From Hirundichthys speculiger (Eukaryota; Chordata; Actinopteri; Beloniformes; Exocoetidae), in the NCBI GenBank assembly GCA_018398805.1, contig JAGFBZ010000363.1:1240001-1304000 (forward strand): DNA of 64,000 bases, given 5' to 3'. Numbering within the stretch: position 1 is the stretch's first letter; every line of letters starts with the position of its first letter. Under the pieces are notes generated by a model. The model was not told the DNA's origin. It ran no database searches and saw only the letters and a program-made list of their open reading frames with translations. The position numbers and the translations under genes were made by a program. This document shows, one piece after another, positions 53,886 to 64,000 of this stretch.

Positions 53886-54166
53886 TACATGCCCTCATTA
53901 GCCCACCTCTGTTCCCCTTCCCATCTGACGAAGTACACCACACCAGTGTGGCCACACCATGCACACCTGTACCTATTTCATCATCATTCAACCAGAGTCA
54001 CGTCACACCTCTTCCCATAGAAACGTCTGACCAGATCCACCAGCACCAGTGCCCCACCCTTCCACCATTGCCACCACCTCCATTGCCTTCGTCATCCCCT
54101 GGATTGTTGGTTTGGCTGCCAGCCACCCTCGAATCCCCCTCCTTTTACTGACTCTAATAGATATAT

Positions 54167-54169
<3 letters not shown>
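53886..54169. other. unassigned C-rich stretch
   Basis: A C-rich segment with many CACC/CCACC words follows the LINE abruptly. Its frame at 53855-54151 is Pro/Ser/Thr-rich by composition only. It may be part of another repeat, but I cannot name it. Confidence 0.4.
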
Positions 54170-54220
<51 letters not shown>

Positions 54221-54236
54221 TGTGTGTGTGTGTGTA
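54170..54236. repeat. (TA)n/(GT)n compound microsatellite
   Basis: ATACATACAT then TA repeats, then GT repeats up to 54236. Confidence 0.95.
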
Positions 54237-54299
54237 TACACACAAATATGTTGTTGTTATTACAGGCCCCTGCTCTCCTTACTAGCACTAAATTAGATT

Positions 54300-54425
54300 G
54301 TATCAGATTAGACTCAACTTTATTGTTACTGTGCAGAGTACAAGTACAGAGCCAATGAAACGCAGTTAGTATCCAAGCAGAAATTAGTTAAATGGCTTCC
54401 ATCCCAGCTTTCTTTGGAATGCATC
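54300..54425 (-). repeat. LINE 3'-end fragment, antisense
   Basis: The text CAACTTTATTGTTACTGTGC, AGAGTACAAGTACAGAGCC and AATGAAACGCAGTTAGTATC is the antisense of a widespread fish LINE 3' end (compare ACTTTATTGTCATTGTGCAG forms). No coding part is retained. Confidence 0.6.
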
Positions 54426-54724
54426 ACAGGCCTTAAATGCAAAAATAAATGTAGAACAACAAATTAAATTAAACTGATAAGAAAAGCATGTGATATCCTG
54501 GGTTCATACTCTCTGTAAACAAATAAAATGCAAAGTAAAAAGTCAGGGCCATATGAATGGACACAGAAGGCCTCTGGATCCCATTCAATACACATATGAC
54601 AAGAGAAATGCTATATGCACAACTTAAAGTTTAAAAAAAAAATGAAGCGCTAAGATGATCATTTATCAGATATAGACCTAAAAACCAACAAAGCAGACTA
54701 ACGTTAGCATCTGTCAACAGAAAG

Positions 54725-54823
54725 ATGGCAAGTATGATCATCAAACAGATTGAGAGCAGGGTGGACATCCAACCTGACCAACCACAGGCTGATGAGGGGA
54801 TTTCACCGGAGGAGGCGGTACCG
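54725..54823 (+). CDS. isolated exon-like open frame with donor site
   Basis: A 33-codon frame starts ATGGCAAGTATGATC at 54725, preceded by ACGTTAGC and CAACAGAAAG. It reads MASMIIKQIESRVDIQ, then an acidic stretch ending PEEAVP, directly followed by a consensus donor GTAAGT at 54824 in phase 0. I do not recognise the protein. It could be the first exon of the hAT relic ending at 57343, which is on the same strand, or of an unannotated transcript; the distance to the hAT C-terminal part is 1.9 kb and is full of other insertions. Read-through past the donor ends in a stop about 11 codons later. Confidence 0.3.
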
Positions 54824-55254
54824 GTAAGTGACAACGACATAAAACCAGAGCATTAAACAGCCTACGTTCTGGATTTGTGGTGTGATGATGAGAAATATGT
54901 GGCTTATTGCTGTCAAAACGAACAAGTTACTACCAAACATGTTATAAATAGATAAGCAAGCACAAATGGCCACAATTTCATATTCACCTCTGCATAAACC
55001 ATGCAGATTAGGCTCTTTACATTCAAGAGAACCAAAGGTTTAAGGAGGAAAAGTGTTTTCCATTTTGGCTCTATTTATCTTTGTCTTCTCTTTTTGTGGT
55101 GGGTGGTGGGTCAATGTCTGTGGAATAGGCTACAAAATGTTGTTTGAAGGATGATTGGTTGAATGGTACCCTAACTAATCACAGCTGCATTGCATGGGGC
55201 AATTTAATTTTAGGATAATGTGAGTATAATGTCGGGATCCTGCAATAGTATTTG

Positions 55255-55330
55255 CTCGGTAGTCTAGTGGTTAAGTGGATGCACTCTTTTCTGCCATTGC
55301 TTTCTCTCTATCCAATAAAGGCTAGAAAAT
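55255..55330 (+). repeat. SINE fragment, internally deleted
   Basis: GCTCGGTAGTCTAGTGGTTAAG is a tRNA-like head with an A box. It jumps directly to a 3' end (TTTCTCTCTATCCAATAAAGG), with the B box missing. Confidence 0.55.
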
Positions 55331-55610
55331 CTTTTAAAAAGATACTGGCTCACCTCGGATGCTGCGTTCAAGACCACTCAGAGATTATCTGTTTGTGTAT
55401 CTTTTTTTTCCCCTCTGAATCATAGTCAAACGCCAGAGATTCAGCACGGTGCCAGAATACTTTAAGCCCTGTATATAACGAAATCATCTTTATCAACTTA
55501 ACAAGATGTGTACCAGCTGCATCTGCAACATACGTGTTGTCTAACTGATGAAGATTTTTTCTCAGTATATAGCGCTTGCCAGCAGGTGATTTAAAAATTT
55601 GTGCAGATTG

Positions 55611-55790
55611 GGCAGCCCAGTGGTGCAATGGTTAGGGCAGGTGGCCTGCTAAACAGAGGCTCCACTCCTCAACGCAGTTGAGGTTCGGCTCCTGGCCAGT
55701 GTGATCCTCTGCTGCCTGTCTTCCCATTCTCTCTGCCTCCTTTACTGTGAATAAAGCCCAATAGTGCCACAAAAATTGTAGAAAAAAAAA
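55611..55790 (+). repeat. tRNA-derived SINE
   Basis: Begins GGCAGCCCAGTGGTGCAATG; the A box is TGGTGCAATGG (55621-55631) and the B box GGTTCGGCTCC (55682-55692). The body ends with TTTACTGTGAATAAAGCCC followed by an A-rich tail. Same family as the antisense copy at 52447-52610. Pol III promoter boxes look reasonably intact. Confidence 0.85.
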
Positions 55791-56177
55791 GTTGTTTAGG
55801 TCACCACACAGTAGGACCTCTTTAAACGCAGTTGAATATTAGCACTTTTATCACTGGAAATTGCTCTGAAAATTACCCTGCAAGATCAGGTTCAGGTTCA
55901 GGTTACTTCATTTGTACTTCAGGTAGATTTGCTTTGCAGTGTTGAGAAGACAAGTCCCATTCTCAGACAGCCTTTCAACTTAAACAAATACAAAAATATA
56001 AAATAAAAACTAGTAAAGAAGACCAATAGCACATAAAAGTAAAAGACGAAAATAAGAAAATCAAAAAAACAATAAAATCCAGTAAGTGTTCCAGTGCTAA
56101 TCAACAGACTTAAATAAAAATACTATAAAATAAAGGAGGACAACTGATTAAAAACAAACAAAAAAACCCCAAACAAT

Positions 56178-56208
56178 TAAAAAAATAAAAAAAAAAAAAA
56201 AAAAAAAT
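56178..56208. repeat. poly-A tract
   Basis: A-rich run interrupted once by T, just left of the Tigger-like fragment. Confidence 0.85.
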
Positions 56209-56277
56209 TGTTCAAAAAACACAGCTGGCTCCCCGCACTCTAGAATCTGTGCGCTGATTGGCCGAGACACATTAACA

Positions 56278-56491
56278 ACAGTTCAGAGACCAGAGGCTGT
56301 GAGGGAAACAGAAAGACCACAGTTTAGCCTTTGTCTTGTGTCACTGCAGTGTCTCGCTACTTTTTTGCGGTGGTTTAAACATATCTTAAAACATTATTTA
56401 GGCTCGAGGGGGCTCCGGCTCCAGTTTGTGGATTTTGATTGTCGCAGGGGGGCGCCGGCCCCCATTAACCGCGAAAACTAAGGGATCAATG
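56278..56491. mobile_element. Tigger-like MITE, right-end fragment
   Basis: Closely similar to the right third of the element at 4484-5170, including GGTTTAAACATATCTTAAA, GGGGGCTCCGGCTCCAG and GATTTTGATTGTCG. It ends AAGGGATCAATG and is followed by TA. The left inverted end is absent; a poly-A tract sits near the truncation. Confidence 0.75.
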
Positions 56492-56539
56492 TATATTTAC
56501 AGAACTTAATAGAAGATTTTCAAAAGATGGTTGTGAGAC

Positions 56540-57343
56540 CATGACCGGTATTCATGCTTTGAATCATTCATGCTTTAATCATGCGTGCCACTTTTTGTAA
56601 CAAAGATGAGCGTATTGGCGACAAAGTATATGTGCAATACTGAAGACCTTGAACTTGTGATTCCTCAGCTCAAATGACTGATAGAAAGAAAACAGAAAAA
56701 TGGCTTACCCTTACCCAAAAGTCTACAAGAACTCAGAGTTTTTATTGAGGCTTATGAGGATGAATGTGTTGAGTTATTTAAGCTGTGCAAGACTTGCCTT
56801 AACCTTACCTGTTAGTACTGCAGGATGTGAACACAGCTTCCTTACTCACACGCTGATCAATACCTACTTGAGAAATAGTATGACTGATGACAGGCTGAGC
56901 AATTTGGGGGTTTTGAGCATAGAGTCCAGAAAGTCAAAATTCCTAAATCTTGAAGGCTTTGTGGATGCCTTTGCTCAAATGCATGGTAACAGAAGAATAC
57001 AGTTAACTGTATCTGATAACTGGAAAGGAGGAATGGCTGGATAAATGTTGACTGTCAAACTGTCATGTAATGCAATTAATGGATGGACAATTTGATGGAT
57101 AGTCAGACTGGATGGCTGGTATACATGTATGTATAAAAATGGAAGTAGATGAAAAATAAATCAGTCATTAAGGAAATCCTAATGGGCTACCTTAAACACT
57201 GCAAAACAGTTATGTAATGCCAAGGCTAGGTGTAGATATTGTCTCATTTACATACTGTAGTGTCTTGTCTATGCTGTTAAGGTTTTCACATTTTCACTGG
57301 CCCCACCGGGCCCCCCAGAAAGTATTTTCTGCAGGCACCACTG
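56540..57343 (+). pseudogene. hAT (Tip100/ZMYM1-like) transposase C-terminal relic with right end
   Basis: The frame at 56700-57044 contains the hAT C-terminal dimerisation domain: ALTLPVSTAGCEHSF, TYLRNSMTDDRLSNLGVLSI and FVDAFAQMHGNRRIQL. These are typical of ZMYM1-like hAT transposases of fish. The RNase H-like catalytic core is missing upstream and a frameshift lies just before the frame. The 3' end GCAGGCACCACTG at 57331-57343 looks like a hAT terminal inverted repeat (CAGTGGTGCCTGC on the other strand). I did not find the left end. Confidence 0.8.
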
Positions 57344-57710
57344 TTTAGACCTTGAGATTAAAAACCCATGTCCAGAGAGAAGCAGCTGAAACTTAAAGTG
57401 CAAAGGGTGCTGTCTGTCTTTTAAAATACTGTGAGACATCTGCTGTAACTGTCTGGTGTGGTCGGAAAATGACCAATGAGTTTGCTCGACCATTTCACCA
57501 CTTTGAGTTCTTGTTTTTGACAGAAAATACTCTCAAACCATGAGACCAAAGAAAATGATATCACAGATTCAATAAAAGAAATTTGAAAGAGAGACAGTTT
57601 TCTCAGACAGTGAAGACACTTGGTGGAAAATAAAAGCAGTCACACATGGACAATTAGTTTTGTATAATTAGAAAACCATGAGTGCTGTGCTGGCACCATC
57701 TCAGACTTAC

Positions 57711-57882
57711 TCTTGATGGAAGTGATGAGCTGTGGAATGACGGGAAGGATCTTAGACCCACCATGGTCCAACATGTCATGGATACCCTGGCATGCGAAAG
57801 TCTCAAATGGATAAGTAGTCTCACTTAGACCTTCGAAAAACAGCGGCAGGTAGAAGTGGTAGTCCAGCATCTCAAAGTCCAC
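57711..57882 (-). CDS. pacrg: pacrg internal exon (upstream of the two seen)
   Basis: This 172-nt exon encodes 57 codons plus one base of the conserved PACRG core. The reading starts [19 protein letters not shown] and includes the family-typical [26 protein letters not shown] is a helical-repeat axonemal and centriolar protein; with its partner MEIG1 it serves sperm-tail assembly, and it sits at the inner junction of ciliary doublet microtubules. The acceptor on the minus strand is TTCTCAG followed by GTGGAC, and the donor is GTAAGT at 57710-57705. The exon ends in phase 1 with a single A after a Lys codon. That A completes an Asn codon (AAT) with the first two bases of the next exon at 45519, as expected from PACRG proteins. 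Several residues are less conserved than I would expect, for example FACQG where PACRG usually has FARQG. No stop or frameshift is present. The exact 5' boundary rests on the acceptor match and homology; the remainder of the protein is outside or unseen. Confidence 0.95.
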
Positions 57883-60800
57883 CTGAGAACACAAATTTAC
57901 ATTGACTTTATGTGTATTGTTCGCTGCAGCTGGAACTGGGAAAGAGACATGTAAGTTTCTCTGTTTTGATATTTATTAATTTTCAGAACATGTGGCTCTT
58001 CAATGAGACATTGTCTTTACTTTAGCAGCATTTCTTTTATTTTTGAAGAAATGAATTATATCACATTATCTGTTATATTGCCAGAAATCCTACATTCATT
58101 ATTTGCCCTTCTTAGCTTTGTTTGTCCTTGGCTTTGCACAAAATCTAGGGCAAATGCTCCTGTTACAAACATTTATAACCCACAAAATAAACACTCACAC
58201 ACAATGGCAAGGGACAGCTGTTTGGGAGATCATAACACAACGGCATGTGGCGTCTTGTGGGCTGACATGTTAACACCTGTTTACACCATTTGCAGGACAG
58301 ACACAAAGGCGCACACATAGCACAATCGGGGGGGATAGATGAAGACATTCGTCCAGCTTCAGGCCACAGGCGCACTTTGATGTTGTTTGGCTGGGTGTGA
58401 GAATGCTGGGTGACCCATTATAGTAAAGTCTTTGAAGTGTGAGAAGGCATCGGAGAAAAGCCACTCAGGCTCACTTGGCAGGCATGCACAGCTGATCCAA
58501 AAGGGGCTGTCCTTGAGCCACCTAGAGTGTACGTGTGTGTGTTCTGAAAAATCATGTGAAATTTTACATGCTTCAAGCAGTATTTGTATATTATTGTATT
58601 TGGATCCAATTGCATGCCTATTTATATCAGGGGGGTATCAGCTGTTGCAATACATCTAAATGGCAATTTTGATGTTCTAGGAGTTAGAGGTTGAAGGTAA
58701 CTATTTTTCAGTGTGATGAAAGGAAATCCCCCCCCCCCCCCCCCCCCCCCCCCGTTTCCAAGAGTACTTAAGGGGTAGAGGATGGCTCTCTTGTCTAAAC
58801 ATACAGTCACAATATATCTCTATATACACCCTCACTGGCAAGCATGCTGCCGCGGCCATGCTGCTCTATGCTGCAACGTGAGCTTTCAAAGTTCTGAGCT
58901 CTTGTCGGTCTGAGCCAAGACTTCAAATGAACTCCCTCTTCTAGAACCCCACCCAACATCCCCAGTCATTCCTGCCACCATTTCATCCTGACGCTCATAA
59001 ACACCCCCCACCCCCACCCCCACAGGTAAACATATACACAGAAGAGGAGACACAAAAGATGAAGACAGAGAGAAAGAGAGAGAAGGCAAGATGGCGACAC
59101 AGACAGAGAGCTCACACTGTTGCTGCAGAGAGACAAGGCTGATTGCTTTGAGGCAATTTTCCAGCCAACCTTGACCTTTCCCAGCACTTGGTCAAGATCA
59201 TCATTGTGAGTCAGGCCGACTAGAGACAAGAACAAAGGCAAACATGAACCCAGAGAGAAGAAGTGTAGAGGGGATGGAGGGTGATGACAGGCGAGATGAT
59301 ACTACCGCACCACAAAGATTGCTAGCCAGTGGCAGTCAGTGGCACACAAGAACACATCATACAGTAATGTGTTTTTTGGAGCTGGCTACTCAAACAAACT
59401 AAAAAAATATATATATCTCACACTAATAACACACTGTCTCCAAAAGTACAGTCAGGTTGGTATTTTTTTTTTTTAAATATGAGGAGAATATTACAGGAAA
59501 GATATGCCAACATAACAGATTTTTCTAATAAATTAAGATTACAATAGAAGGCATTTAAGTCACAGATATAGTTAAGATTTAAACAAGGTCTGGTCCGTTT
59601 ATGTGTAATACTTGTGTGTGCATTACATTGCTGCTCAGAATTTTTGGCACATCAGAGTTTTGTATATATCCTCAGAAATAAATGCAAATTAAGCAATTTT
59701 GTATATTAATAATATTTATGTCAAACATTATTAAACATTATTAAACATCATGAACATGGCAATGTTTGCTTTGCAGACAGGCACAAAAGCAAGGGAAACA
59801 ATTACAAATTTGAGACAGAATTTGAATGATGGGCCTTTACAATGCTCCTCTCTTCCTTGTAACAGACACTTCTGTTTTACCGCAAGCTTCTATTTGTTCT
59901 CCATGAATTTCCGAAAAGGGACAACAGCGGTTAACTTCTTGTGAAGAGAGCTCAAGAGTCAAGAGAGCCAAGAGTCAAGCTTCGCTGGGTGGACATGGTT
60001 TGTGATCAGGCGCAAAACGACACAGACTGACTCAAGACTTTCCTTAACACTAACAAACGGTAGAGACAATCTGTAAACTCCCTTGCATACTCATGCGCAC
60101 ACACGCATTCTCAGAGAATCTTAATCAGCAGCTGTGCTCAGCTGTAACACTTACATCCGTTATTGATTATCTGCCCAGGTTTGTTGTCTTTGGGTTCCTG
60201 TGGGAAACCCCCTACTGTTCTGGGAGTCAGTGACAATACAGAAAGAGAGACGATCAGCCCAGTAGCAGCAACTAGCCGTAGGTAGCTTAGTCTGATGCAA
60301 AAAAACTGCAACAGGTATATTTTACACAGTTTCAAAATGCAGTAGCATCACAATTAGGTTTGGAATAGACTTGTCATTGACAACAGGTTGGTGTATGCAG
60401 CTGTCGTGTGCATCCCACATTTGTTTGGTGGGTTGGTCGTGTATGTCCTCCAAAAAATACACAATGTGTAAGTTAGATGCAACATTTGGGAATGCTTGGT
60501 CAAAGAATAAAGGTGCTGACATTCTAAGACAGTCATGTTGTACCTTGCCTGATGTTTTGTTTGTTTTTCAGGGCAGCATTCAGGCATTGTGATGCCAGGC
60601 TCTTTCCTTTTGGGTTTATGTTATTAGGATGTTACACATAAAGAAGGCATGACAATTTTTGGTGGAAAATGTAAACATTTTTGCATATTTTGAGACTTGG
60701 AAATGTTGAAATTTTATAATGTTGTGTGTGATACAGCCGATCATGCACTACACAATGGTTTTGAATATTTGTGATTTTGAAAAGGAAAAAAACAACATAG

Positions 60801-61469
60801 ACATGTAGTGATTTTAGAGCCCAAAAAGAAGCCCTATAGTAATTTTAATAATTTTCCCGCCTTAGTGTGAAACTGCTACAATCTATGATGTGAACCAGCA
60901 CAGTTATTGTCCTTTCTGAGTCCAGGCTCCCCTGGGACTCAAACCTGCAGACATACAGCAACAGCAGACACAGCAGTCTTGGACTGAGTGTGGGGAAAGT
61001 CCTTATTCATTAAACCACAGACTCGTAGGTCCCCGAGAGGCACGGGAGAACAGAAGGAACAAACACAGCAGGTTGCCACCTTGTATACATAATACCTAGA
61101 TGTAATTTTGTGTGGGCCGCTGTATGAATATGTATGTAATAAATCATTCCTAATAGAATAGGAAGGGGAAATACAGTGATGTTATAGAGAAGGAAAAGAC
61201 GCATTTCAAAGTGACAGGAGTATTATATAAATATATTTTGTTTGTTGCTGCTGAGGTTAATGCTACTTTTCAATCTGTTTTTCAACAGATTTGATTTCAA
61301 CCCCAGCCCCTCTGACACCCTTTCTCTCTTCGCAGGTCTCCAGGCCAGCAGACACCACCATCGTCTCCCAACCATCCTCACCATCTTCACCTCCACCTAC
61401 CTCCACCCCACTGTCTCCACACCACTTTACACCTCCCCTCTCCACCACCAGGCCCCCCACAGTCCCCCG
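57883..61469. other. noncoding stretch upstream of pacrg exon
   Basis: Intron leading to the unseen upstream pacrg exons. No exon with PACRG N-terminal similarity was seen. A C run lies at 58728-58753, listed separately. Confidence 0.5.
58728..58753. repeat. (C)26 homopolymer
   Basis: Twenty-six consecutive C residues on the plus strand. Long C or G runs are rarer than A/T runs in fish DNA; this one may form G-quadruplex structure on the complement. Confidence 0.95.
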
Positions 61470-62378
61470 AATGAGCTGGAGTACAGGTCAGTCATCATGG
61501 ACTTTGTGGACTGGTGTGAACGCAACCACCTGTATTTAAACACCAGTAAGAAGAATGAGATGATGAGACTACATCACTCCACTGGTGGACATCCAGGGCT
61601 GTGACATGGAGACGTCAGGCAGCTTGAAGTAACTGGGTATTCACCTCAACAATAAACTGGACTGGTCCCACAACACTGTTGCGTTGAACAAGAAGGGCCA
61701 AAGCCGCCCCCACCTTCTGGGGAGAGTGTACACGCCTCTAATAAGGACTTTTTATGATTCTGTGGTAGCCTTAGCTATCCACTACACTGTCATCTGATGG
61801 GGAGTGGACAACAAGAGATGGGAGAAGCTGGTCAGGAGGGCCAGCTCTGTCCTGAGCTGCCCACTGGACTCTGTGGAGGAGGCGGGTGAGAGGAGGGTGT
61901 TAGCCAAGCTGACATCCACTATGAACAATCCCTCTCACCCACAGACAGCGAAGGCTCTGAGCAGCTCCTTCAGCAGCAGACTGATACACCCTCAATGTAG
62001 AATGGAGCGTTACCCCACATCCTTTATTCCCACTGCTGTTAGACTGTACAACTCCACAGTTTAGCTGTAGCTCCTCCTTAACTTCCTTTATTTTTCTCTC
62101 TTTTCACTCCACTAACAGGCTGGTGCAATAACTATGCCAAAGCTCACATGAAACCCCCAACTCCTCCAATTCTTATATTATTATGAATATAGCCTGTATT
62201 TCTTTTATTTTGTATATTGTATTTTATTTTAGTTTTTTTGTTGTTAATTTAACAGTTTGTTTTTTTCTTAATTTTTTTTTTTTTTTTTTTTTTTTTGTGG
62301 TTTTATATTGTCTTGGGAGCTGCTTTATCACGTGAATTTCCCCACTATGGGATCAATAAAGTGTGATCTTATCTTATC
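61470..62378 (+). pseudogene. L2-type LINE reverse transcriptase relic with 3' end
   Basis: Pieces in order match the C-terminal part of L2/CR1-group LINE reverse transcriptase: WCERNHLYLNTSKK, then a block with an early frameshift, then RVYTPLIRTFYDSVVALAI, LVRRASSVLSCPLDSVEEAG, MNNPSHPQTAKALSSS and RYPTSFIPTAVRLYNSTV. A TAG follows at about 62062. The 3' tail with GGATCAATAAAGTGTGATCT and ATCTTATC repeats is intact. A T run lies at 62272-62296. The N-terminal RT and endonuclease are absent (5' truncation), and stops break the frame. Confidence 0.85.
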
Positions 62379-62604
62379 GTACTTTGTCTTTACCATTAAC
62401 TCTCTCCCTTATCTCAAGTTGACAAAGGTTGAAATGGTTCAGGGAAGACATGGCAAGGAGAGAGCGAAGGGTCTTTAGGAAGCTGTTTACAGTCCTTCTG
62501 TTTTCTAAGTAAGTTCTGAAGACATCCAGGACCCACGGCAGTTTCGTCATGGGGTTGGAGTTGAGGATACCATCATACACCTGCCTCAATGAACTCACAG
62601 TCAT
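62379..62604 (-). other. fully open minus-strand island between two LINEs
   Basis: This 226-bp non-LINE island is open across its whole length in one minus-strand frame of about 75 codons (MTVSSLRQVYDGILNSNPMT, then an LPWVLDVFRTYLENRRTV segment and an LLAMSSLNHFNLCQLEIR segment). Its residue mix looks protein-like, but I do not recognise it and it has no clear domain. A weak donor-like GGTAAAG lies near the left end. The CAG just before the Met is part of the right-hand LINE, so it may be a fortuitous acceptor. It could be an exon fragment of another gene, or a chance frame. Confidence 0.3.
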
Positions 62605-63610
62605 CTGGACAAAGCAGGCAGCACTGAGAGGATCATGTTCTTCGATTTTCCAGTATATTTAACACCATCCAGCCTGTTTTACTATGAAAGAAACAAAAGA
62701 CACAGGTGGATGCCTACCTGGCTACCTCACAAAGAGACCACAGTTTGTGAGACTGAATGGTTGCAAGTCTGACCAGATTGTCAGGAGCACAGGAGCACCA
62801 CAGGGGACTGTACTCTCACCATTCTGCTTAACCCCGTACACCTCAGACTTCCAGTATCAGTCTTTGTCCTGTCATCTGCAGAAACAATCAGATGACTCTG
62901 CGGTTGTGGGGTGTATCAGTGATGGACAATAGACAGAGAACTAGTGGACCGCTTTGTGGTATGGCGTGGGAATAATCATCTCATCTTAAATGTCAAGAAA
63001 ACAGAGGATATTGCGTATTTTAGGAGGACCAGGAATATATCAAACAGCATTTCCATCATGGGAGAAGAAGTGGAGGTGTTGAAGAAGTATGAAAACCTTG
63101 GTGTTCACCTGAACAACAGACTGGACTGGAGATGCAACACTGATGCTGTTTACAAGAAGGGGCAGAGCAAACTTTACTTCTTGAGGAAGCTTAGGGCCTT
63201 TAGTGTTTGCAGCAGGATGCTGGATATCTTCTATAAGTCTGTTGTGAGAATGTAATCCTATTTGCAGTCACCCGTTGAAGGAGCAGCACCAGTGACTTAC
63301 AGAAACTGAACAAACTACTAAAGAGGGCTGGCTCTGTTCTGGAGCTGATTGTGCAAAGGTGGATACTTCATAATATGAAGAACATCATGGACAACCCTGA
63401 ACATCCTCTACACAACACAGTGATTCAGCAACAGTGTCTTCAGTCAGAGGCTTCTCCAGATCTGCTGGAACATAAACTGGTACAGGAGATCCTTCCTGCC
63501 CAAAGCAAGAATCATCCATAATAAATCTTCGAAGAGACTTAAATCATGCCAGCTAGTGCACAATTAATTTTCCTTCGGGGATGAAGTATATTTGAATTGA
63601 ACTGAATTTA
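62605..63610 (+). pseudogene. second L2/Rex-type LINE reverse transcriptase relic
   Basis: Starts inside the RT domain at CTGGACAAAGCAGGCAGCAC (LDKAGSTERIMFFDF-like), and continues with GAPQGTVLSPF (RT motif), DDSAVVGCISDG (the active-site area), VVWRGNNHLILNVKKTEDI and GVHLNNRLDWRCNTDAVYKK. The 3' end CCTTCGGGGATGAAGTATAT with TTGAATTGAACTGAATT is the typical tail. An early frameshift and stops break it. Its 5' truncation junction sits directly against the open island at 62379-62604. Confidence 0.85.
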
Positions 63611-64000
63611 CTTCTCTTGTTGCATTTAGACTGGAAAGCAGCAAGATATGGCACTGGAGCCATATCTTCACTACTGGCCTGTAAATGTTGTAACATTTTT
63701 GGAAAAGCAAATGTCAAACAGGGCACACACAAAATAATGGTGTGTACTGTCATTTAAACAACTGAAACTTACATGTATTTTTAACAATGCAGTTAACCAG
63801 AAACCAGAAACAGAACTAGAGCATATTAAGCCCCGCAAGTCTTGCTAGTCCAGGTTCCGTAGAAACCACAGATGATGTGATCAATCCTACCAACATTCAA
63901 TGGATGACACCTTTTTGAACATAAAAACTAACAATAATTTATGTGCAATGTGAGGGACTGCCTGTTACCAAAATCTTTGACTTACATGTTTCCCACTCAC
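63611..64000. other. noncoding stretch at window end
   Basis: No supported exon. A donor-like GTAAGT on the minus strand at about 63984-63979 is preceded by an unrecognised few bases that run off the window. Confidence 0.4.

Larger units (their letters stand above)
45520..57710 (-). other. pacrg: pacrg intron between the two exons
   Basis: The 12,191-bp intron runs from donor GTAAGT at 57710 to the CAG acceptor at 45520. It is a sink for repeats: a THAP-domain relic, two unnamed or SINE insertions, an L1-type fragment, several SINE pieces, a Tigger-like end fragment and a hAT transposase relic. Stretches not listed separately (about 47000-52190 and 45520-46180) show no recognisable gene. Confidence 0.9.

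Noticed and set aside
55255..55330. tRNA gene candidate
   Set aside because: Only an A-box-like head is present, with no B box or cloverleaf; it is a SINE fragment.
61276..61480. Pro/Ser/Thr-rich frame just before the first L2-type relic
   Set aside because: Low-complexity C-rich DNA; it does not match the RT sequence expected upstream, and has no support as a gene.
62605..62630. Strong-looking acceptor (pyrimidines plus CAG) before the Met at 62604, minus strand
   Set aside because: It lies in LINE sequence, so I do not treat it as proof of an exon; it is mentioned only as a possible exapted site.
63979..64000. Donor-like GTAAGT on the minus strand at the window edge
   Set aside because: The few exon-side bases do not match the PACRG segment expected before VDFEMLDY, which should end at phase 0 with Lys; probably coincidence.

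Overview
The window is 64 kb of vertebrate nuclear DNA, almost certainly from a teleost fish and most likely a percomorph, although I cannot name the species. It is AT-rich and gene-poor, full of CA/TA/GA microsatellites and long A or T runs. It carries many degraded transposons of kinds common in fish: Tc1/mariner, Tigger/pogo-like MITEs, hAT, a PIF/Harbinger-like element, L2/Rex-type and L1-type LINEs, and tRNA-derived SINEs. There are no bacterial features, operons or CRISPR arrays, and almost all open frames over 60 codons are chance or repeat-derived.

The one host gene I can identify is pacrg (Parkin co-regulated gene), read on the minus strand. Two consecutive internal exons are visible, at 57711-57882 and 45370-45519, separated by a 12.2 kb intron. 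Their splice sites are canonical and their phases match: a split Asn codon joins them exactly. Together they encode about 107 residues of the conserved helical-repeat core. Exons for the N-terminus should lie to the right of the window, and the C-terminal exon(s) to the left or somewhere I could not find. Everything from 1 to 45 kb is therefore pacrg intron, or intergenic DNA if the last exon is close by.

Layout. 1-15.6 kb holds a Tigger-like MITE, two Tc1 transposase relics, a palindromic nonautonomous element, a CpG-containing island with an RFX X-box-like site, and a hAT-like end beside a (TA)n tract. 15.6-30.8 kb is mostly featureless, with one Harbinger-like element built around a large palindrome and two LINE-type repeat pieces. 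30.8-45.3 kb has the first copy of an unnamed ~0.5 kb repeat and two intact-ended MITEs at 38.2 and 39.2 kb. 45.4-57.9 kb is pacrg exon-intron-exon. Its intron contains a disabled THAP-domain fragment beside a CTCF-like site, the second copy of the unnamed repeat split by a SINE, an L1-type fragment, an isolated exon-like reading frame, more SINEs and a hAT transposase relic. 57.9-64 kb is intronic sequence with two L2-type LINE relics flanking a small island that is fully open on the minus strand.

The most interesting points are the divergent pacrg exons, the THAP relic whose frame resumes after a stop inside the zinc-ligand motif, the paired unnamed repeat with a nested SINE, the palindrome-centred Harbinger-like element, the open island between two LINEs, and the exon-like frame at 54.7 kb. 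I found no convincing wholly new biological system.
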